Of a DNA stretch of 64,000 nucleotides, positions 49,101 through 60,889 are shown piece after piece. The DNA lies in assembly GCA_902805475.1 (NCBI GenBank), contig CADCSX010000007.1, positions 868,001 through 932,000 on the forward strand. The letters run 5' to 3'. The number at the start of each line of letters is the position of its first letter. Position 1 is the stretch's first letter. A program made the position numbers and the translations under genes. Below the pieces are notes generated by a model, which was not told the origin of the DNA, searched no databases, and saw only the letters and a list, made by a program, of their open reading frames with translations. The stretch comes from Entonaema liquescens. Lineage: Eukaryota; Ascomycota; Sordariomycetes; Xylariales; Xylariaceae.

Positions 49101-51293
49101 CGGTTTGCCATATTCTCTGGCAGCATGTAACAGCACGACCCTGCACTCTAGCTAGGGTATCGACGTCTTCCTTAGAGAACTTCATGCTCGAGAATGAGTT
49201 CCATATATACCTACGCCTATCAGTATTTATTTGCTAAAAATAGCCCATGTGATCTGGACATACCGTAAAGACGCAAAACTTCCATGTACTGGAGCCTGTA
49301 GCACTGCATTGGCGAGGTCCTGTTCCGCAGCAGAGAGTTTGGCTTCTAGATTTGACAGAATCGTAAGGGCAATCCGCATTCGTTTCTCCGAAGTTGTACT
49401 CCAGCGACATAAAAGCTCAAACGAGCGAGCAGCGCCATCAGAGTGATCAGCGCGGGCGGTTCGCCGAGCAAGTTCGTCAGCCTTGTTGCAAAAGCTTCGC
49501 AACTCTTTTATAGGCGTTTTCCCTAGTTCGTTCATCTGTGTTTGAAGTTTCGGGTGTCCAGATTCGGGCGAAAGAGCCATCACCAAGGAGGCAGCAGTCT
49601 CTCGTACATCATCAAAGGGGTCCATGATGAGATCCAGGATAGAACGGAACCACGTTGCATCAATGAGTAAGGTCTCCAACTCTGAAGGAGCAGTTATGGC
49701 ACTCCCATGGGACGGGACTGGCTTGACTATGAATGCCATGGCCTTCAACGCTGTTATGTGTCGTTGATAGGATGTAGTAGGAGCCAGCTCATTCTTAAGA
49801 AAGCCTACGTACCAGGAAACAAAGTCCTCATGTTGACATAACACAATATTCAGCTTTGAAATTGTATCGTTTTGATGCTTCTCTAGTTGGGTGTCCTTAT
49901 TTCCCTCTGTAGAAAGCTTAGGGCCGTGCTTGTTGGATTTTGCTTTATTAATTTTCTTTGAGATCCGATCAGCTTCTCGCCGTAGAGACTCGATGGTATT
50001 TTGAACGCGTTTAATCATATTTCTCGAATGTCCAAGTACATCGTAACGCATTTTCGGATCAGAGTCCTCATAAAAAGACGGCAGGTATTTTTTAAGCAGG
50101 CCGAGGGCTTCTGCTGTGTATGGTTTTGTTGTGGATGGTGATGCTATGAGAAGTGACACAGCTGATGTACGTGCTTCTTGAGAGTCGTGACATAGAACGC
50201 TTTCAAGTACGTCTGCTCGGAGTTGGAACCCCGATTCAAAGCCTTGTTCTTGTTCTTTACATTTTTAGCGAACCTCTGAGCAATCTTGAGCGTTAGGCGA
50301 CAACAGCTTACCTCGACCCGGCTCATCTACTACCCCCACCTTCTTTCCTGCTTCAAGCATGGCAAGCCAAAGCATCGAGTTGGGATCCCAGCCATTGCTA
50401 TCCTTGCCAGTGAGTCGTTGAAGCGATGATAAGTGACGGAGATATACTAGAGAGCCTGCTCGATCAACATTAAACAACTGAACAAAAACGTAAAATTTAA
50501 TTGGCTCGAGATAATCAAGGTTCATCTGTAAGCCCCTATATATGAACCTATGCCATGTGTTGGGTTCATGCTTCACATCTTTATCCTCATACCAAGAGCT
50601 GGTAAAGATGGTAACGAGAAGATTCCCAACTACATGGCATAAGTAATGTAGTTCCATCCAAGCAAAGATGCTATCGACGAAAGCATCCCAGACATCTTCA
50701 TCTGGAGGTAGATTGTGGATATCCTTATAAAGCTCTAAAACGCTGGATAAATACACTAATTTTTTCTGAACGAAACAGTCTAAGACGACTATAGCTGATT
50801 TTACTGATGGCCGAGATGCCTGTTGTGTAATCGTGGCTATGGTAGTATTCAGTATGGTTGCCTTGACAGCGGTACCAACCTCAGGTCTAGGGTTATTGGA
50901 TATCAGATATGCAAGATAATCTAGAATAAGCCTCATAGATCGGTGAGAGTCCTTTTCATTCCATTCCATGAAAAAGTCGAAAAGTCTCATAGCGGTGCCC
51001 TCCGCAAAAGCAAAGTTATGCAGTGCGGGCTTAGAAGACTTTGAGCATTGCTCGATGAAGCCGTGTAATTTCACACAAGCGTTTCCGGAATACTGCCTTG
51101 GTTTTGCAGCGCATATTAGGAGCTCCTCGAACATAACCTGCCTAAGTGGTCTATGTAAATGTAAAGCTAACTTTATAAGATTTGTGTGAACTTACCATAA
51201 TTGCAGTTCCTCGGGCTGTTCTTCAAGCCAAGAGACAGCATGCTTCGGGTTAAAGTTAGTCTCACTAACTTGCGTAGCTATTGAAGACTTCAT
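46118..51293 (-). CDS. THADA/Trm732-like tRNA 2'-O-methylation cofactor (DUF2428)
   Basis: HEAT/ARM-repeat protein of the THADA family; yeast Trm732 partners Trm7 for 2'-O-methylation of position 32 in the tRNA anticodon loop. Nine exons join in phase to about 1,577 aa: 51293-51196, 51141-50312, 50248-49264, 49210-48980, 48935-48698, 48639-48335, 48283-47784, 47730-46976 and 46909-46118. Introns are 44-66 nt with CTAAC/CTGAT-like branches. The family signature GALACIHTQASTTRRSAGIPALI is built across the boundary of exons 5 and 6 of the coding order (near residue 795), preceded by RHRGAFTTVSQTFTSCC. The intron at 50249-50311 has two equivalent acceptors six bases apart (AACAAG duplicated), so two residues are uncertain there. 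No frameshift is needed anywhere in this 4.7-kb coding sequence. Confidence 0.9.
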
Positions 51294-51843
51294 CGCGGAT
51301 ATGACTGGTGATAATAATTCTCTTCTAGATTTGGATATTCCGTCGATATTATTGGGTAGGAATTGAGGGAAGAGAACATGGGTGATTTCGCAACCGGGTC
51401 ACCATATTTAGAGTCATATACGTTCTCTATATACCCTCGAGATGTATATTATACTCAAACCGAAATAGAGTATAAAATCCTAGTTACCCAGTAGCCCATT
51501 AACAGTTTTGTGAGATTTTGATAGACTCATCCGTGGTATCGTTTATGCAGTTAATGAAGCATAAGAAAAGCAGCATAAAAAAAGCCCTGGAAATTTGGAG
51601 TTTAAGTTCAAGGTACGTACCTGATAAGTGGCGCACGAGTGATAATTGATATGGGTATCCACTTATGCCACTCTCTAGGTACGCAACGAAACTTTTTTTT
51701 ATCAGTGAAAGCTTCAATCACCTTCCCTCTGCCCTATAACTGCGATTTCGCATACTGCGAGTGTGACACGGCGGCGACGTACCCCGTAGCATTATAATTC
51801 TCTTCTTGTTCAATATTACAGAATTATAATTGCATTCGACAGC
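51294..51843. promoter_or_regulatory. Shared divergent promoter THADA / TIM23
   Basis: About 550 bp between two divergently transcribed conserved genes. No independent gene is supported; both promoters must lie here. Confidence 0.5.
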
Positions 51844-52595
51844 ATGTCCATTTGGGATGCGCTCACAGGACGAAAGTCCTCATCCTCACAATCGTCATCT
51901 ACCACCTCCGCTTCTGCGCCCGCACCGACCGAAACCCTCACACCAGCTCCCTTCAACCCGGAAGATGCGCAAGGTGTAGACTCCTTCTTAAAGAGCTCCG
52001 CGTTTGCCGACCCCTCCTTATTACACCCTCTAGCAGGCTTAGACAAGGACAGCCTAGAATACTTGAGCTTAGAGGATTCTGCCCTCTCGGACCTTCCCGG
52101 CGCACAGTCTGCGATCCCTTCCCGAGGTTTTAGTGATGATCTGTGCTATGGAACTGGTATCACATACCTCACAGCATTATCAATAGGAGGCGCATGGGGA
52201 CTCCAAGAGGGGCTGAGAAGATCTTCGGGTCAACCGCCGAAGCTACGTCTTAACTCGGTCCTGAACGCCGTAACACGGAGAGGACCATTCCTGGGTAATT
52301 CTGCGGGTGTCGTCGCCATCACATATAACTGTTTCAACTCGGGGATTGGCTATCTTAGAGGGAAGCACGACTCCGCAAATACCATAGCGGCGGGTACTCT
52401 AAGTGGTATGCTATTCAAGAGTACGAGGGGGCTCCGGCCAATGTTGATCTCGGGTGGTATAGTGGGTTCAATAGCAGGAGCATGGGCGGTACGAACCCCT
52501 GGCATTTCGATGATGAACATAACTAATTGTCCCACTAGGTCACGAGAAAAGTCATACTCTCCCCGGAGACCACAGGGCACGAGCAACACCTATAG
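51844..52595 (+). CDS. TIM23: TIM23 mitochondrial inner-membrane translocase channel
   Basis: Channel-forming subunit of the presequence translocase in the mitochondrial inner membrane. Exons 51844-52488 and 52539-52595 are joined by a 50-nt intron (GTACGA donor, ACTAAT branch), giving 233 aa, the usual fungal length. The hydrophilic intermembrane-space half (residues 1-95) is Ser/Pro/acidic and contains HPLAGLDKDSLEYLSLED. The membrane half has Gly-rich helices typical of the Tim17/22/23 family (DDLCYGTGITYLTALSIGG, GNSAGVVAITYNC, DSANTIAAGTLSGMLFKST, GIVGSIAGAWA). The short second exon supplies the basic C-terminus beginning VTRKV; without splicing the frame would run on into unrelated sequence. 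Confidence 0.95.
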
Positions 52596-53321
52596 GTTTA
52601 ATGATATATGCAAAGTATTAGATACGTTAATTCGCAGCTCGGGAATGAGGCCAAGGATGTGGTTATGTATAATTATTGCACCCGAGAACTAGGCCTTGCG
52701 CCGCACGATATTGCGATTTAATTGGGTAAACAAAGTTTACGAGTTGGTTGTGGAACGATGGATGATCTCTCCTCTGGCTGGGCATGTGTATAAAATAGGT
52801 GGTTCAGAGCATTAGAAAGCATCCGCGGTCGTGGATAGGTAGGCGTTCAAGTCGGCAACGGGACGGAATTGAATTTCCAGTTTTGAACGAAGCAAAGCTA
52901 TGCCAAGCAACAACGGCACGTGACATCAGGGAGACAAATAGAAAAGACCATCAGGGATGACGGGGACCCTTTCCCAAGCAACTCCCCCGTACCTTCCTTA
53001 TCAACCCATACTAGGAATTCACATGTGCGCGTGTAGGTTAGGTACATATATATTGGGAAGGCACCGCCAGGTGCTTAGGGAAGTCAACAGTACCTGAGGG
53101 AAGGTACGTAGCAGGGCCCTAGGCACGTACCTCCCTTTTTAGCTATATAAGGCACATACCAAATGTATATTTAACAAAGCACATGTGTGCGCAGCAACCT
53201 ATTACTTTATGTATTTGTTTACTCTCCAGTCCCGCCAGGCCAACTTCTCATTTACTCCTTCATCTTCGCCATATGTTACTATCTCTCTAGACGGTATCCA
53301 AGTATTCGTCCACTCCCAGCA
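52596..53321. other. Intergenic region
   Basis: No gene is recognised. The stretch contains the TIM23 3' UTR and the region upstream of the next gene, including repeated GGTACGTA-like short motifs near 53020-53170. A missing first exon of the following gene could lie here. Confidence 0.4.
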
Positions 53322-54586
53322 ATGTCTCAGTCATCTTCTTCGGCCAATTAGGAAACGGCCCTAAAGATTAAGGAGCAGCTCGTCGACAACTGCGTTGAGA
53401 CATGGCTGTCTAATGGAGTAGACATTGGGTCGTTAGAGGAAACAATCGCATATCAATTCCAATTCGGTGACACTGACCTTACGAGTCAATATCCCAGCGT
53501 AACTTTAGAGCAGGACGAGGGCTATCGCTTAGTCACTCTTGATGATCGACCTTCTAAGAACCCAGAACTCTTGCAGCAACGAAGAGAACTACGTGATTCC
53601 TTACAGAATAACGAATCGCTTTCTAGAGCCGTCAATCATGTGCTGGAGCAAGAAATCAACCAACGGGGATGGCTCGCATTCGAGTCTGAATCTATCTTCG
53701 ACGTACCTACTGCATCCACGCTTAATCCTCATGACAAGGTATGTCATTTTATCACTTAAGGGGTTGATATATTACTAACCGGCTACGTCTAGGTCCATCT
53801 TATAGCCAAGCATAAGCTTTTTGAGCGAAAACTAAAGTCTTCACCAAAACCCCAAACCAAGATTACCCCTAAGCATGAGCCGAACGTAGGCCCTCAGGTA
53901 AAGCTGTCGATGCTCCGAGTCACAGCAATGGAGACACTTCATCTCGAGACCTTTTTTGCCCCCTTGTCGCCTGACTATTGCTTGGGATGTTTCCACGCGC
54001 TCCTCGAGGAAGTAGCTGAACCATATCTCAGTGCTGGGATCTCGGACCGCCTACTGGTTGATGATGTTTTCTATCCCACCCCGGACGATGATGAAGATGA
54101 TCCTACGACTGACACTGATGAGGATCCATGGATTAAGTTACGGCAGTTGGAAAGAGAGCTTAGCAGGGAGCAGCTCGCGAGCTGGTCTTATAGACTTTCA
54201 GATATCCCTAATAACCAGGATCAGAAGTCGGCCAAGCTCTATACAGATTGGCTCTGTGTCGACACCAAGGAGCAGTACGAACAAATGTCTTCATTAATCA
54301 AGGAAAGCAAATTATCCGCAGTGCTCACTCGTGTAAGTTCACTTGGTCCAATTGGCGGCTAAGGCTGAGGCTAACTGCATGTTAGACTTGGAAAATTGAC
54401 GAAGCCAAGCGGGTGGCACAAATGCGCGAGGCCAAGCGCAAACACTCGACTCAGGGCAGTAACACGGGAGGAGACTCTTCGAGGCAAACGGACCAAGCAC
54501 CAGGTCAAGACGGAGAAAGGGGGCCCCAGAATTTTGATAATATGGTAGTGGATATCGTTTCGGAATCTAAAATTCGACATCGATAA
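53322..54586 (+). CDS. Uncharacterised acidic protein, 5' end problematic
   Basis: I do not recognise the family. Exons from about 53352 to 53738, then 53793-54332 and 54386-54586, join in phase through two typical introns (54 nt with CTAAC branch; 53 nt with GCTAAC branch) and end SKIRHR. The product is about 375 aa and mostly helical and charged. It includes LEQEINQRGWLAFESESIFDV, a hydrophobic segment with Cys residues (LHLETFFAPLSPDYCLGCF), an acidic run DDDEDDPTTDTDEDP, and a basic, Gln/Ser-rich tail. The only nearby in-frame ATG (53322) is followed by an in-frame TAG at 53349-53351, after which the frame is open. The TAG lies in CCAATTAG, which could be a 3' splice site for an unseen upstream exon. 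Codon pattern and splice sites argue that the body is a real gene. Confidence 0.6.
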
Positions 54587-55230
54587 GCACTGTGTATCAT
54601 ATATCATGGAAACCACACCATAAATTTTTATGGTCATACACCGTGATGCGTGAATGGATTCGGGAAACACGGGGATAGGATAAGATACTACTTTATATTG
54701 AGATAGTATTTGCCACCCTGGCTTACTCGTTACTGTTCTGTATAAGACAAGAACAGTTGATTTACCAGTTAATGACTTATTGCGGATGACTTTGCCCATG
54801 AGAGTATTTTTTATATGGTTATGTGACCAAATTTATGATTTCGTTATATAGTGCCAAATGTTCTAGTCTGGCTTCAGGGAAGGCATCAGAAAGGGGGTGT
54901 AAACAGGTACGCATTGCGCCCACTTTGCGGTAATAATAATAGCAAACATTTCGACGTTCCATAGATATAACAAATTCAAGATCAAGATTGTTTATTGGGT
55001 CGGAAAAATAGGATTTTGTTCCTTCCCAGACTTAGGCACCGATGTTTTGCTGGTGCTAACAACCAGTCATATGCGTCTTTCTCTCATGAAAAGAATATCA
55101 CATAACAGGGAACATACCTACAAGCTCGCATGCTAAATAAGTGGCAAGCAACTAATATTATTCATTCAAGACCCGATATCAATTTCTTCTTTACCCATAT
55201 TAAAGAGCATCACAACATCACCATTGCCAT
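54587..55230. other. Intergenic region
   Basis: No gene is supported; AT-rich spacer with the 3' UTR of the preceding gene and the upstream region of the next. Confidence 0.4.
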
Positions 55231-57251
55231 CATGTGTCTTCCTTGTTGGTCAGTCAAAGACATCTATGTCGAGGAGGACCCCCCTGCGGAACAGCAGATG
55301 ATCCAATATGTATGGGATGGTAGTAGATGGGTGGTTATGCCCGGCGATACTGTAAGTGGTACTTTTCTTAAGTTTTGCGATGTAAACAATGAACCCTCGA
55401 AATCACCTGGAACCGGGACAGCTGGGCACCACAACAAATAGAACTGGATCTATTTCCAAATCACGGATAAGGGAAACACCAAGGGCCTCGAGAAGCAATC
55501 CTGGTATTTTAGGGTCAGTTTTACTGTGCAGTCTAGTGCGAGGAGGCATAAGACAGTACATTTACACCTCCATACTGGTTAGGCTATGTGCATTATTGAT
55601 GGTACTTATGCACAGCTGCCATATACACTAATACCCCTTTTCCCACTTGCCTCTATCTTTTTTTTTTTTTTTTTTTTAAAAAAAAAATAGATATAATCTT
55701 TCCTGGTAGCAACTGCCTTGAAAAGCTTGCCCTTATTTTAGTTGCTAGGGAAGGAACGTATTTAGTTGAACCACTGTGCGAGAGGTTCTTGCCAATCTTT
55801 ATTTCAACGCTCCTCCCTTTCACAGAAAATTCACACTGGACAACCGCCGTTGCTAGTCAACTGACTGCAATTTTTCACCATGGGTACCACTCAAAACCTT
55901 CCGACTACAAAGACAGCAAGCATAAGAAGTCTACTCCTACTTCCATCAATAACCCCTCCAAGACTAGCAGTGATAGCCCTAAAATCTCTGCGCATCAACC
56001 TGCATCGCCCACTCCCGGTATTCAGGACAACAGCAACGACAAACCCCATTCAACATATCAAACACCTGGACCTGGATTCAACCATACTGTCGCAAACATA
56101 CCTGGTATCGGATTAGTATACGACGGTGGACATTCTAATCCCGTGCATGGTTTTAATCCGGCCGTTGGTCCTCAACCCCAAGTGCATCACCAGACTCCTG
56201 GAATTACTCCTCCTCCAGTCCTACCACCTGGTTTTTCCCAAACACCTATTCCATCATTTCCTCAATTTGGTCCTGTAAGCAACAACCAAATCCCAGCCAT
56301 GGCATACACTACCAGCTCCATGCCCAACCAGGGCCAACACTTCCAGCCCCCCGTGCCTGACACTACCTATGGACCTATCCCGCACACATACCATCCCCGC
56401 TTTGACAACAGACCTACTCCTGGCCAGTATGTCATGATTGAAGGCCAGATCTACGTTGTCGCTGCTAGCCCTCCTGGCAATGCCCAAGTCCAATATGTCC
56501 CCATGCAACAGGTATATCTCATTCCCGCCCAAGGCTCGTCAAGTGCTTTGCCTTTGCTCCACGTTGTTCCGTGTTATATCATTTGGCAAGCCAAGTCCTA
56601 ACCTATTTGTTATGCTGTCGATACAAGTCTTATCTGATCACTGAGTATCAGGCTGGGTGTGTAAGCGAATACGCGCTGCTGCCTGCCTCATATCAGATAG
56701 ACGGGCCTATTAGAGCTCGACATAACCTGACTTCTTATTCTTTCATTCGCTGCTTCGTCCAAAACTTGCTCTTATATGAACATGTAAGCTAACCCTTTTC
56801 TCCTCAGCAACCCCCGTCTGGTGCTGGTGTACCTATCGTCATCCAACAGGGCTCCCAGCAACCCATCTTCGTTCAAGGCCAGCCGGGTCTCCCCGCAGCT
56901 CCGATGACTGCTCAACCCGCCGCATTCCCTGCCATGATGGGTCCCCTGGAACACCGGTAGTCATCGGAGGTCCCCTGATCTAATGGCCCCGGTTCTGCCC
57001 CGGATGTGATGGGAATTGGCAAGACTGCAACCGAAATTCAGATGGAGCAGTATCATACCGCTCTGAACACCGGAGCTCTCGAGGGCCAGGACATTGCCCC
57101 TGCCGATCCTGATCCGTCACGCATGTACTATTGCCGAGAGCTTGATGGCGCGTGGACTCTCCGCAACCGTTACTGCATTGACAACATGGGCGACTGCCGC
57201 TGGTACGTCAAGCCTGGCGGCATTTTCTATGCTGTCCGCTTGGCCGATTAA
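55231..57251 (+). CDS. Uncharacterised Pro-rich protein with conserved Cys/Trp C-terminal domain
   Basis: I do not recognise the family. The model is tentative. A first exon at 55231-55351 (MCLPCWSVKDIYVEEDPP..., donor GTAAGT) may splice to a Pro/His/Gln-rich exon that starts around 55870-55925 and ends at 56511. That exon is followed by a 296-nt intron (GCTAAC branch, CTCAG end) and a last exon at 56808-57251. The middle resembles a disordered PGFNHT/PPPVLPPGF-type region with a YVMIEGQIYVV segment. The C-terminus is compact and probably folded: YYCRELDGAWTLRNRYCID, then GDCRWYVKPGGIFYAVRL. The last exon changes frame twice (near 56944 and 56974), both at CCCC runs; extra C residues would give a continuous Gly/Pro-rich linker. 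Alternatively 55231-55440 is a separate small gene and the second gene starts at the ATG at 55880, which is out of frame by one base. Confidence 0.5.
55658..55687 (+). repeat. T20-A10 homopolymer junction
   Basis: Twenty T residues are followed directly by ten A residues, a potential self-complementary hairpin with only A-T pairs. It lies between the small 55231 exon and the Pro-rich coding region. Confidence 0.9.
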
Positions 57252-59705
57252 GAGGTGCTAACTGGTAAGACCTTTGAATGTCTTCGTACCATATGTACAC
57301 CCCAACTAACGTTCCTAGATATCGCCCGGCTTTTCCTTATCCATGTGGCATCTTGGCGCGTTTCCCTGCAATGCATTGCGTTTCTCAATGAGTTCTGTTA
57401 ATCAGTAAGTCTTCTCTTATACTCTAGCCACGACGTCAACTAACGCATGATTACGAAGGTTAGACGATTTCCCTGATCTCCTAATAGAGGCACCACGACG
57501 CTATTTTAATCTTCGAGATTAAGTGAGTTACAGATACAAGCCGCTAACTAGATAAAATTAGTATTTGCTAACCAACCTAACTGGGTGTAGATGTCCGACG
57601 CAGTCTCCACGAAAAATTATGAAAAGATAGGCAGGGAAATGGTTTGGATGGAATGGCGTATGGCACCAGTCCTTGATTTGCAGCACCTTCGTTATGCATG
57701 CGAGTTTCCTTTTTGTTTGCGAGGATGCCCAGCTTCCACTTGTTCTTTCCTAGACTAGGTTCCGGCATAGATATTGCTCCCGCAAGGTTCCATACTGCCG
57801 ACATCATTGGCGGCTCGAGTATATCCAGCAGCTAGGAACAGCTAAGGAACGAACGGATTTGTTTGTTGATAAGAAGGGCAAGCTAATGTGAACCCCCTTC
57901 GATATTCTACTCTTATCCCTTAAGGCTCTTAGCTCGTTTACTTTTCTGCGTAGCATTCACGAACTTCTGTAGCTTTGCATGATAGTCGCACATTCATAGC
58001 AAGCATTATTTCTGCCAATAGCCACGAGATTATCGTAACGCAATTGACTTGTTTCATTATAGAAAGTTGAAGTGAAGTAGTTGAGGCTGAGATGGGGATT
58101 TGCGCTAAGCCGAGCCATCTGTCAGTTATAACTTGACAGTTGTTAGCAGCCGAAGCTAGCTGCATTAACTAGAACCTACAACAAAACTGTGGCTTAATCG
58201 CAATCTCCTTCTCAAATTATCACGCATACTTTTTGGGCTCTTCTAATTCCAGTAGGAGAGCTTTACTAGTTCCTCCTTACTGATTTGTAGTTTGTAGCTA
58301 CACCCTTCGCCTAATATACACTATAATATGACTTAAGGACGATTAAAACGAATATAAGAATGTCGTTCGCTTGTTGCTTCGACCTTAAACTATTCTACAA
58401 CCCCTTACCTACGACCGCATTTTATTGTACTTGCTACTATTCCAAGAACATACCTATTTTATAGGAACATACTGCCTTGCTATCACATACGAAGCAAGGA
58501 TATAGGTTTTTCCACTTACTCGTAGCAGTTTGATTGTTTTCTCATACCACCATGAGACGACTGGAGAACAGTGCCCGAGCGAGGCCCTCACATCTTTCTA
58601 GCCTACGTAGGGCTAGCCTGTAGCGCTATAACCGACCTAACGTCGTCATGTGTGTTTATATACTGGGGTAACAAGCAAGGTTATGCCAAGCAACGATGAA
58701 GGACGGGTTTGGAGGGCAGACCAGTCGTTTCACGCCAAGATGCGAAATCCGGACTGTGACTCCCGACGACACGGGTATGCTGCGATACACCACGTCCTGT
58801 TGTGTAATCTACGCCGCGTGGTTTCGGTCCTTTACCGGGCGGGGCAAGGCATTTCCTGTGTTGATTAACTAACTAATCAACTAATTCGCTAACCCAAACA
58901 TCTAACGTCCTTTTACCAACTAGTCTAGATACACAGGCGATAGATGGAATTTATCCCCCCCACATTCCATCGACTTGCCTAACTGTATCACACTGCCGGC
59001 GACCTACCTAGATTCGCTTGGGATATTTACCTATGGTTCTCACCGAGCCGTGGGGGGGTTCGCGCATGCCATGTGATAGAGCGCGCTCAGCTTCCTCTTT
59101 GGGTCGCGGCACTACTATGCGACAATGCAGCGCGGCAAATCCTTCCCCTATGCGCGAAATCTGTAGAGGGGGCCGTTTCTGTCGTCATGCAGGTTCTGCG
59201 ACGCGATAGGGGAGTGTCTATCCGACCTGCGAGAACGAGGTTTTCGCTCCGTCTTGTTACAGGCACAGACTTTGCAGATCAGATCGTATCTCGATATTGG
59301 GGGGGCAAGGTCCCTCCCATGTGACGATAGGCCAACCGTGCGAACCTCAGGGGTGGGCCCGGTCGATTAGAGATAGCATGGCATGGAGAAAACCGAGAAA
59401 AAGGAAAGTTCTGGCAGGTGTTTGCTACCGTAGGGCAGACCCCTTGTTTGCTTTTTCTCGTTTCGCTGGGATGGCGTGGTAAAGCGCGCTGATGGTGACC
59501 GTTGCCCCGGATCTGCGATGGACGTACATGGTGGGTGGTATATCTCCTGCCGTGCTCCTTCGTGCTGTCACCTTATCGACTTACCATGTAATCTTTAATG
59601 AGAGAGGTTTTGGGGTTGCCCTTTGGGCCAGATTCTTTCCAGGCCTTATGTGATTTTCTCGTTGCGACTCTCACTTCGATACTCACCTTGGAACAGATCT
59701 GGATT
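57252..59705. other. Gene-free region (2.45 kb)
   Basis: No coding region or RNA gene is supported. Open frames of 60-80 codons around 57577, 58650 and 59018-59324 show no recognisable features. The first part contains the 3' UTR of the Pro-rich gene; the last few hundred bases should be the promoter of the rhodopsin-like gene. Confidence 0.45.
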
Positions 59706-60889
59706 ATGGACTCCAATAATCGTGGCCCCGGGTTGGTTATCATCGTGGGGATATTTCTCGGGTTGTCGTCCATTACGGTAGCTCTTCGTTGCTATGTCAG
59801 AGCTCACATTTTGAGGGCTTTCCAGGTTGAGGATGGGCTAGCAGTTGCTGCAATGGTAAATCGGCAATATCCAGGGAAGATGACGAGTCTATCGTAACTA
59901 ACAGGCCTAGTTTTCCTTCATGTTTTATTGCACAGTCGTCATGCTCAGTGTTATTCGCGGAGCAGGCCAGCGTATGTACGATATCCCTCCTGAGAATATC
60001 CCCAGAATCTTAAAGGTAACTCCGTCCCCAATACAAGAGGCCGTGTACTCAAAGCTAATCGACTGCGACAGATGAGATGGGCGGCAGAAATAATATATAT
60101 CGGGACGTCGATGCTTGTGAAATTAACCGTTGGAGTCGCCCTCTACCGCATCTGCTCCCAGGTATGGCAGAAATCGGTCATCTGCACTGTGGTGCTCGTC
60201 TGTCTGATCTACCATATTTTCTACACCTTCATGACCGCTTTCCAATGCCAACCAGTGGCATACTTTTGGTTTCGATATACCACTAATATGGAGGGTAAAT
60301 GTTGGCCTGACAATTTGATCGTGGGATGCACATACGCAGCTGCTGGTATAAATGCCTTTACGGATTGGGCGCTTGGTTTGCTACCCATCGCTCTCGTACG
60401 GAATCTAGAGTTGTCGAAGAGGTCGAAGATTTTGGTTTCTTGTACTTTGGCGCTGGGATCAGTGTATGAATACCCCCTTCCCCCTACCTACCTTACACCG
60501 TAAGAACAGAATCACTGACAATGATACCTAGTGCATCAACCGCAACCATCGTCCGCATTCCATACATTTGGCAACTAACCCAGCCCGGTGACTTTATCCA
60601 CGACTTCTCTGACCTATCTATCTGGTCTACGATAGAAAACGGCCTAGGCCTGATCGCATCGTCGATCGCTACGCTTCGGCCGCTGGTCAGAGTCGTGCTC
60701 GGGAGCACCCGCGTGGGGACGGTGCCACAGGGACAACGCTCCTTTTACTCGAGGGCGGCATCGGGACTAGGCGCGGCGCAGATCGGTAATCAGCAGTATT
60801 ATAGGATGGGTAGCTATTACCGCGATAGCGCATTCAAAGCACCGGAGCAAGTAAGAGTAAGTGCTCAAAGAGTGTCTAATAGCGTGTAG
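59706..60889 (+). CDS. Rhodopsin-like seven-transmembrane integral membrane protein
   Basis: Fungal integral membrane protein of the large 'rhodopsin domain' (PTH11-related, SAT4-like) family. Exons 59706-59855, 59911-60015, 60072-60463 and 60532-60889 join in phase to 334 aa; introns are 55, 56 and 68 nt. The extracellular N-terminus is very short (MDSNNRGPG). Helices begin with LVIIVGIFLGLSSITVALRCYVR, and the loop QVEDGLAVAAM matches the family's D-D-W-like position. Conserved features include WAAEIIYIGTSMLVKLTVGVALYRIC, FQCQPVAYFW, GKCWPDN, TDWALGLLPIALVRNLELSKRSK, and WSTIENGLGLIASSIATLRPL. The C-terminal tail is cytosolic, Ser/Tyr/Gln-rich and unconserved. Such proteins have been proposed as sensors or found near secondary-metabolite genes; no cluster is evident here. 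Confidence 0.88.

Noticed and set aside
49264..50330. Apparent double frameshift in the THADA gene near 50250-50310
   Set aside because: A 57- or 63-nt intron with a GTAAGC donor in correct phase removes both frame changes, so no sequence error or mutation is needed.
55640..55700. T20-A10 junction as a transposon terminus
   Set aside because: No inverted repeats, target duplication or coding remnant surrounds it; simple slippage is sufficient.
59706..60889. Secondary-metabolite cluster membrane protein
   Set aside because: The family can occur in clusters, but no polyketide synthase, NRPS, terpene cyclase, P450 or transporter gene is nearby.
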